A stretch of DNA of 11,627 nt, from positions 1-11,627 of the forward strand of contig JBKHDD010000157.1 of NCBI GenBank assembly GCA_046541515.1. The letters run 5' to 3'. How positions within the stretch are numbered: position 1 is the first letter of the stretch; every line of letters starts with the position of its first letter. Source of the DNA: CAYFVR01 sp046541515 (lineage in GTDB: Bacteria > Desulfobacterota > Desulfobacteria > Desulfobacterales > Desulfococcaceae). Both the position numbers and the translations under genes were made by a program. Below the pieces are notes generated by a model. It was not told the origin of the DNA and did not search any database. It saw only the letters and a program-made list of their open reading frames with translations. Positions 1 through 7,092 of the stretch are shown one piece after another.

Positions 1-68
1 GCCGCGCCCCGGTCCCAGCCGCGCCCCGGTCCCAGCCGCGCCCCGGTCCCAGCCGCGCCCCGATCCCC
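1..68. repeat. 17-bp G/C-rich tandem repeat, four units, cut by window edge
   Basis: Three exact copies of a 17-bp unit (GCCGCGCCCCGGTCCCA) lie head to tail at 1-17, 18-34 and 35-51, with a fourth copy at 52-68 that differs at two positions. The array may continue beyond the left edge. The period is not a multiple of three, so it is not a simple coding repeat. On the minus strand each unit has a GGG and a GGGG run separated by 3 nt, and units are joined by 7 nt, so the array meets the usual G-quadruplex pattern. It begins about 40 bp past the stop codon of the HD-GYP gene. Confidence 0.9.
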
Positions 69-108
69 GCGCCCCTTCCGGCGAGGACCAGGCCGACCGA
101 CCCAATCC

Positions 109-1185
109 TCAACTCGCTCCGTTCCCCGCCGCCAACGGATCCCGCAAGCTCTCCAACAGCGCCAAAAACTGATCGAACAATCGCTCGAAAACCCCCGTCA
201 ACTCCGGATCGAACTGCCCGCCTCGCTCCCGACGAATCATTTCCGCGGCCCGTTCCGGAGAAAACGCCTCCTTGTACGGCCGGGCCGTGGTCAAGGCGTC
301 AAACACGTCGGCCAAACCAACGATTCGGGCCGCCAGCGGAATGGCCTCGCCCTTGGCTCCGGCCGGATATCCCTTCCCGTCGAACCGCTCGTGATGCCCA
401 AGAGCGATCTCCCTTGCCCGCCGCAACAAATCCGAACCCGGATTGGCCAGTATCCGGCCGCCCAGCGACGGATGGGTCCGCATCACCGAAAGCTCCTCCA
501 TATTCAGCTTTCCCGGCTTCAGCAAAATTTGTTCCGGAATCCCGATCTTCCCGATGTCGTGCATGGGCGCCGCGTGGCGGATGTCGGCCACCTCCGGCTC
601 CGAAAGACCCGCGCCCCGGGCCAGCGCCTCGCTGTACCGGCTCACCCGTTCCAGGTGAGAACCGGTATTGTCGTCCTTGAACTCCGCCGCCACCGCCAGC
701 CGGTGGATGGTTTCCAGGTGGGCGTTTTGCAGCTCGTCGTGGCTCACCAAAAACAGCAGGTCTTCCAACTGCCGGGTCGCCCGCCGCACTTTGGCGGAAA
801 GCCCCCGCATCAGCACGAAACTGATCTGCGGATTCCGCCGGATCAGATCGTCAAACGCCGGTCGAGGAATCCGCACCAGTCGCAACGCCGTCAGCGCCTC
901 CACGTTGGCCGAACGGGGATGGCCGTCGATGAAACTCATCTCGCCGAAATGGTCCCCCGCCTTGAACACGTTCAGGGTCACCGCGTTTCCCCGGTCGTCG
1001 AAACTGACCGCCTGGGCGCGGCCCGTGGCCACGATGTACAACTCCGTGGAAACCTCCCCCTCCCGCAACACCACTTCGCCCTTCTTCGCCACCACGCAGC
1101 CCGCCGCCGACTCCAGGCTTTTCAGATCGTCCGGCGGCAAGGAGGAAAACAGCGACGATTTTTTCAACGCCAAGCTCTTGTTCAT
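109..1185 (-). CDS. Cyclic-nucleotide-binding domain / HD-GYP phosphodiesterase
   Basis: This is a 358-residue cytoplasmic signalling protein. Residues about 8-125 form a Crp-type cyclic-nucleotide-binding domain, with the phosphate-binding cassette at about 80-95 (FGEMSFIDGHPRSANV, conserved Glu and Arg present). Residues about 160-345 form an HD-GYP domain: the DDNTGSH motif near 171, HDIGK at 209-213 and HHERFDGKGYP at 264-274 are all intact, so metal binding and hydrolysis of cyclic-di-GMP or a related dinucleotide are expected. A charged helix between them probably transmits the signal. The frame is open 45 codons further upstream, but I chose the ATG at 1185: the conserved sequence begins there, a GGAG lies about 11 nt before it, and the extension is Arg-rich and unlike the family. 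The input ligand (cAMP, cGMP or other) cannot be told from the sequence. No partner gene is adjacent. Confidence 0.92.
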   Translation of the reverse strand: MNKSLALKKSSLFSSLPPDDLKSLESAAGCVVAKKGEVVLREGEVSTELYIVATGRAQAVSFDDRGNAVTLNVFKAGDHFGEMSFIDGHPRSANVEALTALRLVRIPRPAFDDLIRRNPQISFVLMRGLSAKVRRATRQLEDLLFLVSHDELQNAHLETIHRLAVAAEFKDDNTGSHLERVSRYSEALARGAGLSEPEVADIRHAAPMHDIGKIGIPEQILLKPGKLNMEELSVMRTHPSLGGRILANPGSDLLRRAREIALGHHERFDGKGYPAGAKGEAIPLAARIVGLADVFDALTTARPYKEAFSPERAAEMIRRERGGQFDPELTGVFERLFDQFLALLESLRDPLAAGNGAS

Positions 1186-1624
1186 TTTCGGTCCATCTCC
1201 CCGAATTGGACCGCGACCGTCCCCGCGCCTGCGATCCCAATCCCAAATTTTCCCGCCGGCTCGAAGAAAAAGGTGAAAGCAGCGCGCCCGAATCAAACAT
1301 CGGAAAACCATCCGGCACAATTTTTGCTTTCACTGTTTTTGCAAATGGACCGCTCGCTTCCACCCGCGTCCGCCGGCAGGTCAAATTAACGGCGTACAGC
1401 CATCTTCCCCGCCCTGTCAACCCTTACCCGCGGGACCATCCATTCGCCATTCCCATCCATCCCAAACCCCGTCGCCATCCCCCATATCCGGCAAAAACGG
1501 GAATTTGACGCAATTTAGACGGAACGATTCACCTCTCCAGCGTGAACGCGTCACGGGATTCCAGAGTGCGGATAAATTAAGGTATCCGCTGAAACCCCGA
1601 CCCACAAAACGCTCGGAGGCCGAT
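1186..1624. other. Spacer between divergent genes (no gene seen)
   Basis: This 439-bp stretch separates the HD-GYP gene (minus) from the ISAs1-like frame (plus), so it should hold promoters for both. Frames across it are Arg/Pro-rich and do not look coding. On the plus strand a TTGACG lies at 1505, but no good -10 follows at normal spacing. An AT-rich GATAAATTAA at 1571-1580 could serve as a -10 region without a clear -35. Two short inverted repeats occur: CGTGA-N5-TCACG at 1541-1555 and the better one at 1568-1589, described separately. No N-terminal transposase sequence was found here. Confidence 0.5.
1568..1589. promoter_or_regulatory. Inverted repeat before the ISAs1-like gene
   Basis: A perfect 7-bp inverted repeat, GCGGATA-N8-TATCCGC, has an AT-rich centre (AATTAAGG) and ends 35 bp before the ATG at 1625. 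It could be an operator overlapping a -10 region or a hairpin in the mRNA leader. No binding protein is known for it. Confidence 0.4.
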
Positions 1625-2263
1625 ATGACCCCACAGACCAATGATATGACCCGCATCGCCACGCCGCCCACCCTTATCCTGGGACAAATCCATCGCGGTG
1701 ACCATTCCAACGAATGTACCGTCATCCCGCGCCTACTCAAAAGCCTGGACATCGCCGACTGCATTCTGCTGGCCGAAGGCGCGGGCCCCCTGCGGACCCT
1801 GGCGCGGGAAATCGTCGGGCGAAAGGCCCATTACGTTTTCCGGATGGAACGGTTTCACGGCCGGATCTACGACGACGTGGTCGATTTCTTCAGCCGGGCC
1901 CGGTCCACCGCCTTTCGAAATGCATCCATGGACCACCTGGAACGGATGGAGGCCCGGGGCGGCCGTCGCGGCATTCACCGGTACTGGTACGCCCGGGACG
2001 TCGCATGGTTGGCCGGAATGGAGGAATGGCCCGCCATGTCCGGCGTGGGCTTGGTGGAGTCCGATTTCGAAGGCGAGGCCACCATTCGACGGTACTACCT
2101 CTCCAGCATCGAAGATCGCCCCGGCGATTTCTTCCGGGCGGTCATGGGTCATTGTCCCGGAGAACACCTCACTCATTGGTCCATCAGCCTCGCCTTCCCC
2201 GAAACCAAATCCATCGAAACCGCGGCCCGAAATTTTATGATTTTGCGGCAGGTGTTTCAATAA
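1625..2263 (+). CDS. Truncated, catalytically altered ISAs1-family transposase (remnant or domesticated)
   Basis: This 212-residue frame matches, from memory of the family, the C-terminal part of ISAs1 (H-repeat-associated) transposases. LGQIHRGDHSNECTVIP (19-35) corresponds to the LGQVKV..KSNEITAIP stretch, REIVGRKAHYVF to the IA..IV..GADYVLALKG strand, HRYWYARDVAWL and EEWPAMSGVG to the HGR.E.R/EWPGL region, and RYYLSS...GHCPGEHLTHW to RYYISS...HW.IEN.LHW. Full-length members are about 370 residues. The N-terminal part carrying the first catalytic Asp (DGK motif) is absent. The second Asp (DAMGCQ) aligns with Glu 51 in LLAEGAGPL, while the third acid is kept as Glu 180. Transposition activity is therefore unlikely. 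The start is the ATG at 1625, with GGAGG 6 nt upstream. The open frame, strong ribosome site and following terminator could mean retention as a gene, or simply recent decay. Confidence 0.75.
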   Translation: MTPQTNDMTRIATPPTLILGQIHRGDHSNECTVIPRLLKSLDIADCILLAEGAGPLRTLAREIVGRKAHYVFRMERFHGRIYDDVVDFFSRARSTAFRNASMDHLERMEARGGRRGIHRYWYARDVAWLAGMEEWPAMSGVGLVESDFEGEATIRRYYLSSIEDRPGDFFRAVMGHCPGEHLTHWSISLAFPETKSIETAARNFMILRQVFQ

Positions 2264-2330
2264 TTCCTCCAACGAGACCGGCCGGTCCGAAGACGCCACC
2301 GGCATTCCCCGTCAAGATTCCCGCCCAGGC

Positions 2331-2376
2331 AAAAAAACGGCGTTCACCGATTGATTTCGGTGACGCCGTTTTTTTT
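2331..2376 (+). terminator. Rho-independent terminator after the ISAs1-like gene
   Basis: A run of seven A precedes a GC-rich stem CGGCG(T)TCACCGA / TCGGTGACGCCG with one bulged T and a short TTGATT-type loop, followed by eight or more T. The A-run and T-run make it usable on both strands. It lies 68 bp past the stop codon at 2263 and isolates this gene from the next one. Confidence 0.9.
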
Positions 2377-2508
2377 GACATCCGGGGTGGACGCTTCGCC
2401 GCTTCCAAGCTATGGTAAGGCCGAATTTTATGGATTTATCGGGCCGTCCGTTTTTCCAACGGCCCTCTCGTCGGCCCGGCCCGTCCACCCCACCGGAAAG
2501 AGCGCCCG

Positions 2509-3003
2509 ATGAACTTTCCATCCTGGTTTGGATTCACCTTTCTTCTGTTGGGCCTTTTCGTCCTGGCCGGTTTTGGGTTGGCCCGACTGTTCGCCTGGTT
2601 GGGCATGCGAAAGGAAAAGAAAGTCCTCCGTCGGGCGGAACGACGGCTTCACGCCATCGAATCCCGTTACGACGATTTCATCCAGGGCATGAGAAAGCGA
2701 GGCGCGACCGCCAACCGCCTGGAAACGTTGACCGGAGACGCCCTGGTCATCCTTCAGCCCGACATTGAATCCCTCATCTCCACCCTGGACCATCCCGCTT
2801 GCGTCGGCGTTCGGCTTCCCCTGGCATCTTCCTATTTCCCCACCGCAATTTCCCGCCTGGAAGCGCTGATAAACCGGACGACGAACGCCGAAGGCGCCAA
2901 CCCGTTTACCGAAGCGGACCGCCGAAGCGTCCTCAACGCCTTCCGGAACGCCATTCGGTCCGATTTGGAAGCGCGTACCTTGGACCCCAATTGGAAAAAA
3001 TGA
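2509..3003 (+). CDS. Small inner-membrane protein of unknown function
   Basis: This is a 164-residue protein I do not recognise. Residues about 7-31 form one hydrophobic helix (FGFTFLLLGLFVLAGFGLARLF), followed at once by a basic stretch (RKEKKVLRRAERR). This predicts an N-out/C-in signal anchor with a cytoplasmic body by the positive-inside rule. Residues about 34-65 are highly charged and probably helical. The remainder (about 75-164) looks helical and soluble, with no cysteine-rich or catalytic motif that I can name. The start at 2509 is supported by GGAAAGAG 6 nt upstream and by the position of the hydrophobic helix. It stands alone between the upstream terminator and the convergent operon. 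Codon use resembles the neighbours, so it is likely a real gene. Confidence 0.75.
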   Translation: MNFPSWFGFTFLLLGLFVLAGFGLARLFAWLGMRKEKKVLRRAERRLHAIESRYDDFIQGMRKRGATANRLETLTGDALVILQPDIESLISTLDHPACVGVRLPLASSYFPTAISRLEALINRTTNAEGANPFTEADRRSVLNAFRNAIRSDLEARTLDPNWKK

Positions 3004-3162
3004 ACAGGAAAACCAATCGCCGGTCGTGAGCCGCGAACCCGCCCTCAACAGGAAAAGGCGCCGCAAACCGCGACCGATCGACAAAGGGCCTCTTTTTGCC
3101 CCGGTTTCTTGCACGGGGAATTTGGGCGGAGAAACATTCAACTTTTTTTGTATCTATCTACT

Positions 3163-3197
3163 TCACTACAAATGAGACGATTTAAAAGGCTACAAAA
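3163..3197 (-). repeat. Degenerate copies of the 60-bp array motif
   Basis: Read on the minus strand, 3175-3163 is TCATTTGTAGTGA, matching 12 of 13 bases of the motif that ends each 60-bp unit at 9826-10080. About 20 bp away, 3197-3189 reads TTTTGTAGC, matching the last array unit. The orientation is opposite to that of the array. Confidence 0.5.
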
Positions 3198-3210
3198 ACC
3201 AATTTTGGTT
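3192..3210 (-). terminator. Weak candidate terminator of the operon
   Basis: On the minus strand, 37 bp after the phosphodiesterase stop codon, AACCA-AAAT-TGGTT forms a short AT-rich hairpin that runs straight into TTTG. The stem is weak, so this is tentative. No better terminator is seen in the 243-bp convergent spacer 3004-3246; a CCCCG/CGGGG stem at 3099-3118 lacks a T-run. Confidence 0.3.
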
Positions 3211-3246
3211 CCACCCAATTCATAAAGTTTGAAGACGGGAGTCGAA

Positions 3247-4098
3247 CTATTCGGGCGAAACCACATCAAAAAATGGAAAAATATTCTTCGGATTGCCCTC
3301 TCCCACGACCCGAACATGGGTCAACAGTTCCGGCGTTCCATCCCATCCGCTGCGAAACACATGAAGCAGGTACGCCGGCGGCGACATCTCGAAGCAGGAG
3401 GGAGATTCCGGCCTCAAATCCAAGGGAAGCCGCATTCCGATGCCGGGGGAAACCGTCGCCACCGTTCCACCGAACATCCGAGCAAAAAATCGGTGAATGT
3501 GGCCGCAGGTCAGCCGAAGCACCTGGGGATGCTTTCGAACGGACGCGTCCAGCAAATCGAAATTCCGAAACACCTCCCCGTCCATGTGGGCGATGCCGGA
3601 AGCGAAGGGCGGATGGTGAAGAAACACCAGCGTCGGCGCCTCCGGACGAGCGCCAAGGGTTTGATCCAGCCACTCCAGACGTTGGGAACAGAGGCCTCCC
3701 CCGTGCTCGCCCGGCGTGACCGAATCGAGCCCGACCAGCCGGAGGGGGAACCGCTCCACGGCGTAAAAAAGGAACGTGTCGCCTTCCTCGGACGGAATGC
3801 CCGCGCTTAGGTAGTCATGGCCGGGAAAGGCGGAGACCAGATGCTTCTTCCGGTCGTGGTTCCCCGGTATCAGGAAAAACGGAATCTCCAGACCTTCCAA
3901 AATTTCCGCCGCTTGGGCATAGCTCCGCTCTCCGCCTTCGTCGGAAACGTCCCCGGTCACGATCACCGCTTCCGGCCGGGGATCGAGGCGATTCAGGTCC
4001 GTCACCGTATCCGCCAGCCGACCGACGGTATCCGCAACCCCGTAGGCGGGCTCGCCGGTGGAGGTGATGTGTAGATCGGAAATTTGCGCCAAAATCAT
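3247..4098 (-). CDS. GpdQ-like cyclic-nucleotide/glycerophosphodiester phosphodiesterase
   Basis: This 283-residue class III metallophosphodiesterase has no signal peptide, so it is cytoplasmic. All binuclear metal ligands are in place: D8 and H10 (DLH), D50 (GDVSDEGG), N80 and H81 (GNHD), H161 (HHPP), H200 and H202 (GHIH). D8, H10, D50 and N80, and also Y19, fall at the same residue numbers as in Enterobacter GpdQ. The stretches LIPGNHD, HHPP..SG.AHMD and MSPPAYLLH resemble GpdQ more than they resemble CpdA. Expected chemistry is hydrolysis of phosphodiesters such as glycerophosphoethanolamine, or 3',5'-cAMP. Its ATG overlaps the stop of the upstream permease-ATPase gene as ATGA (4095-4098), so it is translationally coupled to a transporter. 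I infer that it cleaves the imported substrate rather than acting mainly in cAMP signalling. Confidence 0.9.
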   Translation of the reverse strand: MILAQISDLHITSTGEPAYGVADTVGRLADTVTDLNRLDPRPEAVIVTGDVSDEGGERSYAQAAEILEGLEIPFFLIPGNHDRKKHLVSAFPGHDYLSAGIPSEEGDTFLFYAVERFPLRLVGLDSVTPGEHGGGLCSQRLEWLDQTLGARPEAPTLVFLHHPPFASGIAHMDGEVFRNFDLLDASVRKHPQVLRLTCGHIHRFFARMFGGTVATVSPGIGMRLPLDLRPESPSCFEMSPPAYLLHVFRSGWDGTPELLTHVRVVGEGNPKNIFPFFDVVSPE

Positions 4099-6050
4099 TT
4101 CTTCCCCTCCCCTTCCAGCGTGAACACCGCATCCGTGTCCAGCCGAACGCCGACGGTTTCACCCGGCGAAAACGCCCGGTCTCCGGGCGCTTCCACCCGA
4201 ATCTCCTCCGAACCCAGCCCGTTCAACACCACCCGGGTCCGATCCCCCAGAAACAGCGTGCTCAACACCGTCCCCCGCAAATGCCCTTCCCCCGTCGCAA
4301 CGATGGCCGCATCTTCCGGCCGAAAGTGGATGTCCGTCTCCAGTCGGCCGTCCGCTTGCACCCGAGGCAAGTCGCCCAACGGAATTTCCGCTTCCGGCAG
4401 TCGAAGACGGCTTCCCGCCACGGGACAGGCCATGTGATTCAGGGTGCCCACGAATTCGGCGACGAACCGATTCGCCGGGCGAAAGTAAATTTCCCTTGGC
4501 GTGCCGATTTGGACGATTCGCCCCCGGTCCATCACCACAATTCGGTCTCCCAGGGCCATGGCTTCGGACTGGTCGTGGGTCACATAGACGGCGGTGATTC
4601 CGACCGCGCGCAGCAGACGGTCGATTTCGCCGCGTAACTCCTCTCGCAGCTTGGCGTCCAGGGCGGTAAGCGGCTCGTCCAACAAGAGCAAGCGAGGATG
4701 GGCGGCCAGCGCCCGGGCCAGGGCCACCCGCTGCTTTTGTCCGCCGGAAAGCTGGTCAATTTTTCGGTCCGCCAACTCGGAAATTCGCATCATCCGGAGC
4801 AGTTCCGCCACTCGCGACTTTCGCGCCTCTAACTCGTCCCCTCGGATTTTCAAACCGTATCCGATGTTTTCCGAGACATCCATATTGGGAAACAGGGCGT
4901 AATTCTGAAAGACCATGCCCACCCGCCGCCGTTCGATGGGCACCTCGGTCACGTCCTCTTCGTCAAACCGGACTTGGCCGCCCGAGTCCGGGGATTCCAA
5001 ACCGGCGATGATCCGGAGCAGGGTCGTTTTCCCGCAGCCGGAAGGCCCGAGGATGACCAGTGTTTCCCCGGCCGAAACCGAGAGGTCCACGGGCGTCAGG
5101 GCGCGGGTGCCGTCGGGAAACGTCTTGGCGCAACGGGATACGGTGAGCGCCGCGCCCCCGGCTTCCAGTGACGGAGCGGAACCATTCGAGACCGAGCCGA
5201 TGTCCGTTTCAGCCCGTTTACCCATCGGCGAAGATTTTCCAAAAGACATGGCGAATTTCCGGTTTCCGGGTGTGGAGACCCACTGCATGGCCACCAGCAG
5301 CGGGACGATCATGAAAAAGAACAGGATGGTGTAGGCCGATCCCACCTCCAGCCGCATGGAGGCGTAGCTGTCGGCCAATCCCACCGGCAAGGTTTTGGTG
5401 AGCGGGGTGTGCAGCATCCAGGTCAGGTTGAACTCCCCCACGGAAAGGGTGAAGACCATCAGCGATCCGGCCAGAATCCCCGGCATGGCGTTGGGAATCA
5501 CGATGCCCAAAAACCGCCGCCGGAAGCCCGCCCCTAGGCTCGCCGCGCTTTCCTCCAGTTCGTGCAGGTTGAAAGAGGCCATGACGGCGATCACCGACCG
5601 GATCAGGAACGGCAGGGTGAAAATGACGTGGCCGGCCAGAATGATCCACCAGCTCCGCCGAAACGCGGTCCATCCGCCGTAGGAAATCAGCAGGGCCAGG
5701 GCGATGGCCAGGCCGGGAATCGCCAGCGGCACCACCAGGATTTCCTCGACCACCCGCTTCCACCGGCTTCGGCTTTTGTGCAGGGCGTAGGCCGCCGGAA
5801 CGCCGATGAGCAGGTTGACCAGCAGGCAGGAGCCGGCGATCAGGAAGGTTCGGAACACCGTGTCGTGGTACAGGTTCCAGACCTCGCCCAGCCAGCGCAA
5901 GGTCGGCCCGCTTTTGATTCCCACGAAATAATTGACGGTCAGCCCGGCCAGCACCGACTGAACCACCGGGACGATCAAAAACGCGCAGGTCGAGAGGGTC
6001 AGGGCGAGCTGGAGGGAAAAACGCACGGTTCTGGGATTCATGGCCTTCAT
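4095..6050 (-). CDS. ABC importer permease fused in frame to its ATPase
   Basis: One 651-residue open frame joins two usually separate subunits. Residues about 1-260 are a PotC/ThiP-type permease with about six membrane helices and the EAA coupling loop at about 166-195 (EESAASLGAGFRRR...IPNAMPGIL). A polar linker at about 262-300 leads into a PotA/FbpC-type ATPase: Walker A GPSGCGKTT (335-343), Q-loop FQNYALFP (381-388), signature LSGGQ (434-438), Walker B LLLLDEP (454-460), switch His 492 and a TOBE-like C-terminus from about 575. All catalytic residues are present. I chose the ATG at 6050, which overlaps the preceding permease stop as ATGA. The open frame extends further upstream only through the other permease's out-of-frame sequence. 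Internal ATGs at linker residues 268 (MSFGKSSP) and 276 (MGKRAETD) have only weak GGAA-type sites, so a separate ATPase product is possible but not favoured. Confidence 0.9.
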   Translation of the reverse strand: MKAMNPRTVRFSLQLALTLSTCAFLIVPVVQSVLAGLTVNYFVGIKSGPTLRWLGEVWNLYHDTVFRTFLIAGSCLLVNLLIGVPAAYALHKSRSRWKRVVEEILVVPLAIPGLAIALALLISYGGWTAFRRSWWIILAGHVIFTLPFLIRSVIAVMASFNLHELEESAASLGAGFRRRFLGIVIPNAMPGILAGSLMVFTLSVGEFNLTWMLHTPLTKTLPVGLADSYASMRLEVGSAYTILFFFMIVPLLVAMQWVSTPGNRKFAMSFGKSSPMGKRAETDIGSVSNGSAPSLEAGGAALTVSRCAKTFPDGTRALTPVDLSVSAGETLVILGPSGCGKTTLLRIIAGLESPDSGGQVRFDEEDVTEVPIERRRVGMVFQNYALFPNMDVSENIGYGLKIRGDELEARKSRVAELLRMMRISELADRKIDQLSGGQKQRVALARALAAHPRLLLLDEPLTALDAKLREELRGEIDRLLRAVGITAVYVTHDQSEAMALGDRIVVMDRGRIVQIGTPREIYFRPANRFVAEFVGTLNHMACPVAGSRLRLPEAEIPLGDLPRVQADGRLETDIHFRPEDAAIVATGEGHLRGTVLSTLFLGDRTRVVLNGLGSEEIRVEAPGDRAFSPGETVGVRLDTDAVFTLEGEGKK

Positions 6051-6868
6051 CCCGAAGCCGCCATGGTTTGGCCGGCGGCGGAGCGGGCCAGGGCCAGTGC
6101 GCCCCAGGTGATCAACCCCAGGAAAATCGACAGGGCCGAAGCCATGGCAATGTTGGCCGACAGGGTAAACTCCGTGTAGATCACGATGGGCAACACGTCG
6201 ATGTCGGTGGCCAGGGTGAAGGCCGTCCCGAAGGCGCCCATGGCCGTGGCAAAACAGATCGCCCCGGAAGAGATCAACCCCGGCGTCAACGCGGGGATGA
6301 GCACGTCCCGGGTGACCGCCCAAGTGGAGGCGCCCAGGGATCGAGCCGCTTCCTCCAAGGACCGGTCAATCTTTCCCGCCGCCGCCATCACCGTGGTCAC
6401 CACCCGGGGAATGGAAAAATAGAGGTAGCCGAGAAACAGGCCGACCATGGAGTAGGCCAAAACGATCTTCTCCCCGGTCAGCGCCTTGCTGAGATCGCCC
6501 ACCAGCCCCTGGCGACCCGCCAGCAAGATGATGAGAAACCCGACCACCACGCCGGGGAAGGCCAGCGGAAAGGTGAGCATGGCCACCAGCAAGGACCGGC
6601 CGGGAAAACGGTTTCGCTCCAAAAACACCCCGCTGACGCCGGAAATCGCCAGGGTCGCGGCGGTCACGGCGAAGGAAAGCAGCACGGTGTAAAGCAACGT
6701 TTGCAGATACCGCGGCGTGGTCAGCATTTCCCCGTAGAGCCCCAGTCCGTTCGGCCCCTGTGTGGAAGCGACGGCCAGTCGCACCATGGGCAGCAGAAAA
6801 AAGGCCATAAACACCGCTCCGGCCGGCAGCCCCAGGCACAAAGACAGCCATGATTGTCGGTTTTTCAT
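6047..6868 (-). CDS. ABC importer permease, first subunit (PotB/ThiP-like)
   Basis: This 273-residue integral membrane protein has about six hydrophobic helices and the EAA coupling loop at about 171-200 (LEEAARSLGASTWAVTRDVLIPALTPGL), the contact point for the ATPase. It belongs to the permease family of iron(III), thiamine, polyamine and phosphonate importers. It should pair with the permease half of the fused downstream protein to make a heterodimeric channel. The frame is open 58 codons further upstream, but that part is hydrophilic and lies in a hairpin-rich spacer. The ATG at 6868 has an AGGAAA site about 9 nt upstream and starts directly before the first membrane helix. Its stop overlaps the next ATG (ATGA, 6047-6050). 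A 224-bp spacer separates it from the binding-protein gene, unusually long inside an operon. Confidence 0.9.
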   Translation of the reverse strand: MKNRQSWLSLCLGLPAGAVFMAFFLLPMVRLAVASTQGPNGLGLYGEMLTTPRYLQTLLYTVLLSFAVTAATLAISGVSGVFLERNRFPGRSLLVAMLTFPLAFPGVVVGFLIILLAGRQGLVGDLSKALTGEKIVLAYSMVGLFLGYLYFSIPRVVTTVMAAAGKIDRSLEEAARSLGASTWAVTRDVLIPALTPGLISSGAICFATAMGAFGTAFTLATDIDVLPIVIYTEFTLSANIAMASALSIFLGLITWGALALARSAAGQTMAASG

Positions 6869-7092
6869 GGAAAATTTCCTTCCGATCCCGTCGGCCGCCT
6901 CGAACTCGCCAACGCTTGAATTCGACCCGCGAAGTTCGAGGAATTCTCTCGAAAATCCCAAAATAGGCTCGGCTCCGCTCAAGGGAATCTTTCCCGCCGC
7001 CAAAGATCGTTCCCGATCCCACGCAATCGAGGGATCGCGCACCCTCCAATCGCCGCGCCGACCGTTTCCGGCCGACGCGGCGGCGAGAAAAC
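6869..7092 (-). promoter_or_regulatory. Hairpin-rich spacer between binding protein and permease genes
   Basis: In transcript order (minus strand) the 224 bp holds four inverted repeats: 7082-7051, a continuous 14-bp stem with a GAAA loop and only two G-U pairs; 7037-7014, CGATCCC-N10-GGGATCG; 6995-6983, GGGAA-TCT-TTCCC; and 6941-6898, CCTCGAACT/AGTTCGAGG, extendable by three pairs past one bulge. None is followed by a T-run, so they do not look like simple terminators. The arrangement resembles the mRNA-protecting hairpins known after binding-protein genes such as malE, which raise binding-protein level over permease level. That role here is inference. No gene is seen in the spacer. Confidence 0.65.

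Noticed and set aside
1329..1340. AAACAGTGAAA shared with the leader of the gene at 10377
   Set aside because: The match is only 11 bases, with different distances to the start codons; likely chance.
2276..2287. Perfect 12-bp palindrome GACCGGCCGGTC after the transposase-like gene
   Set aside because: It has no loop, sits before a clear terminator, and is easily formed by chance in GC-rich DNA.
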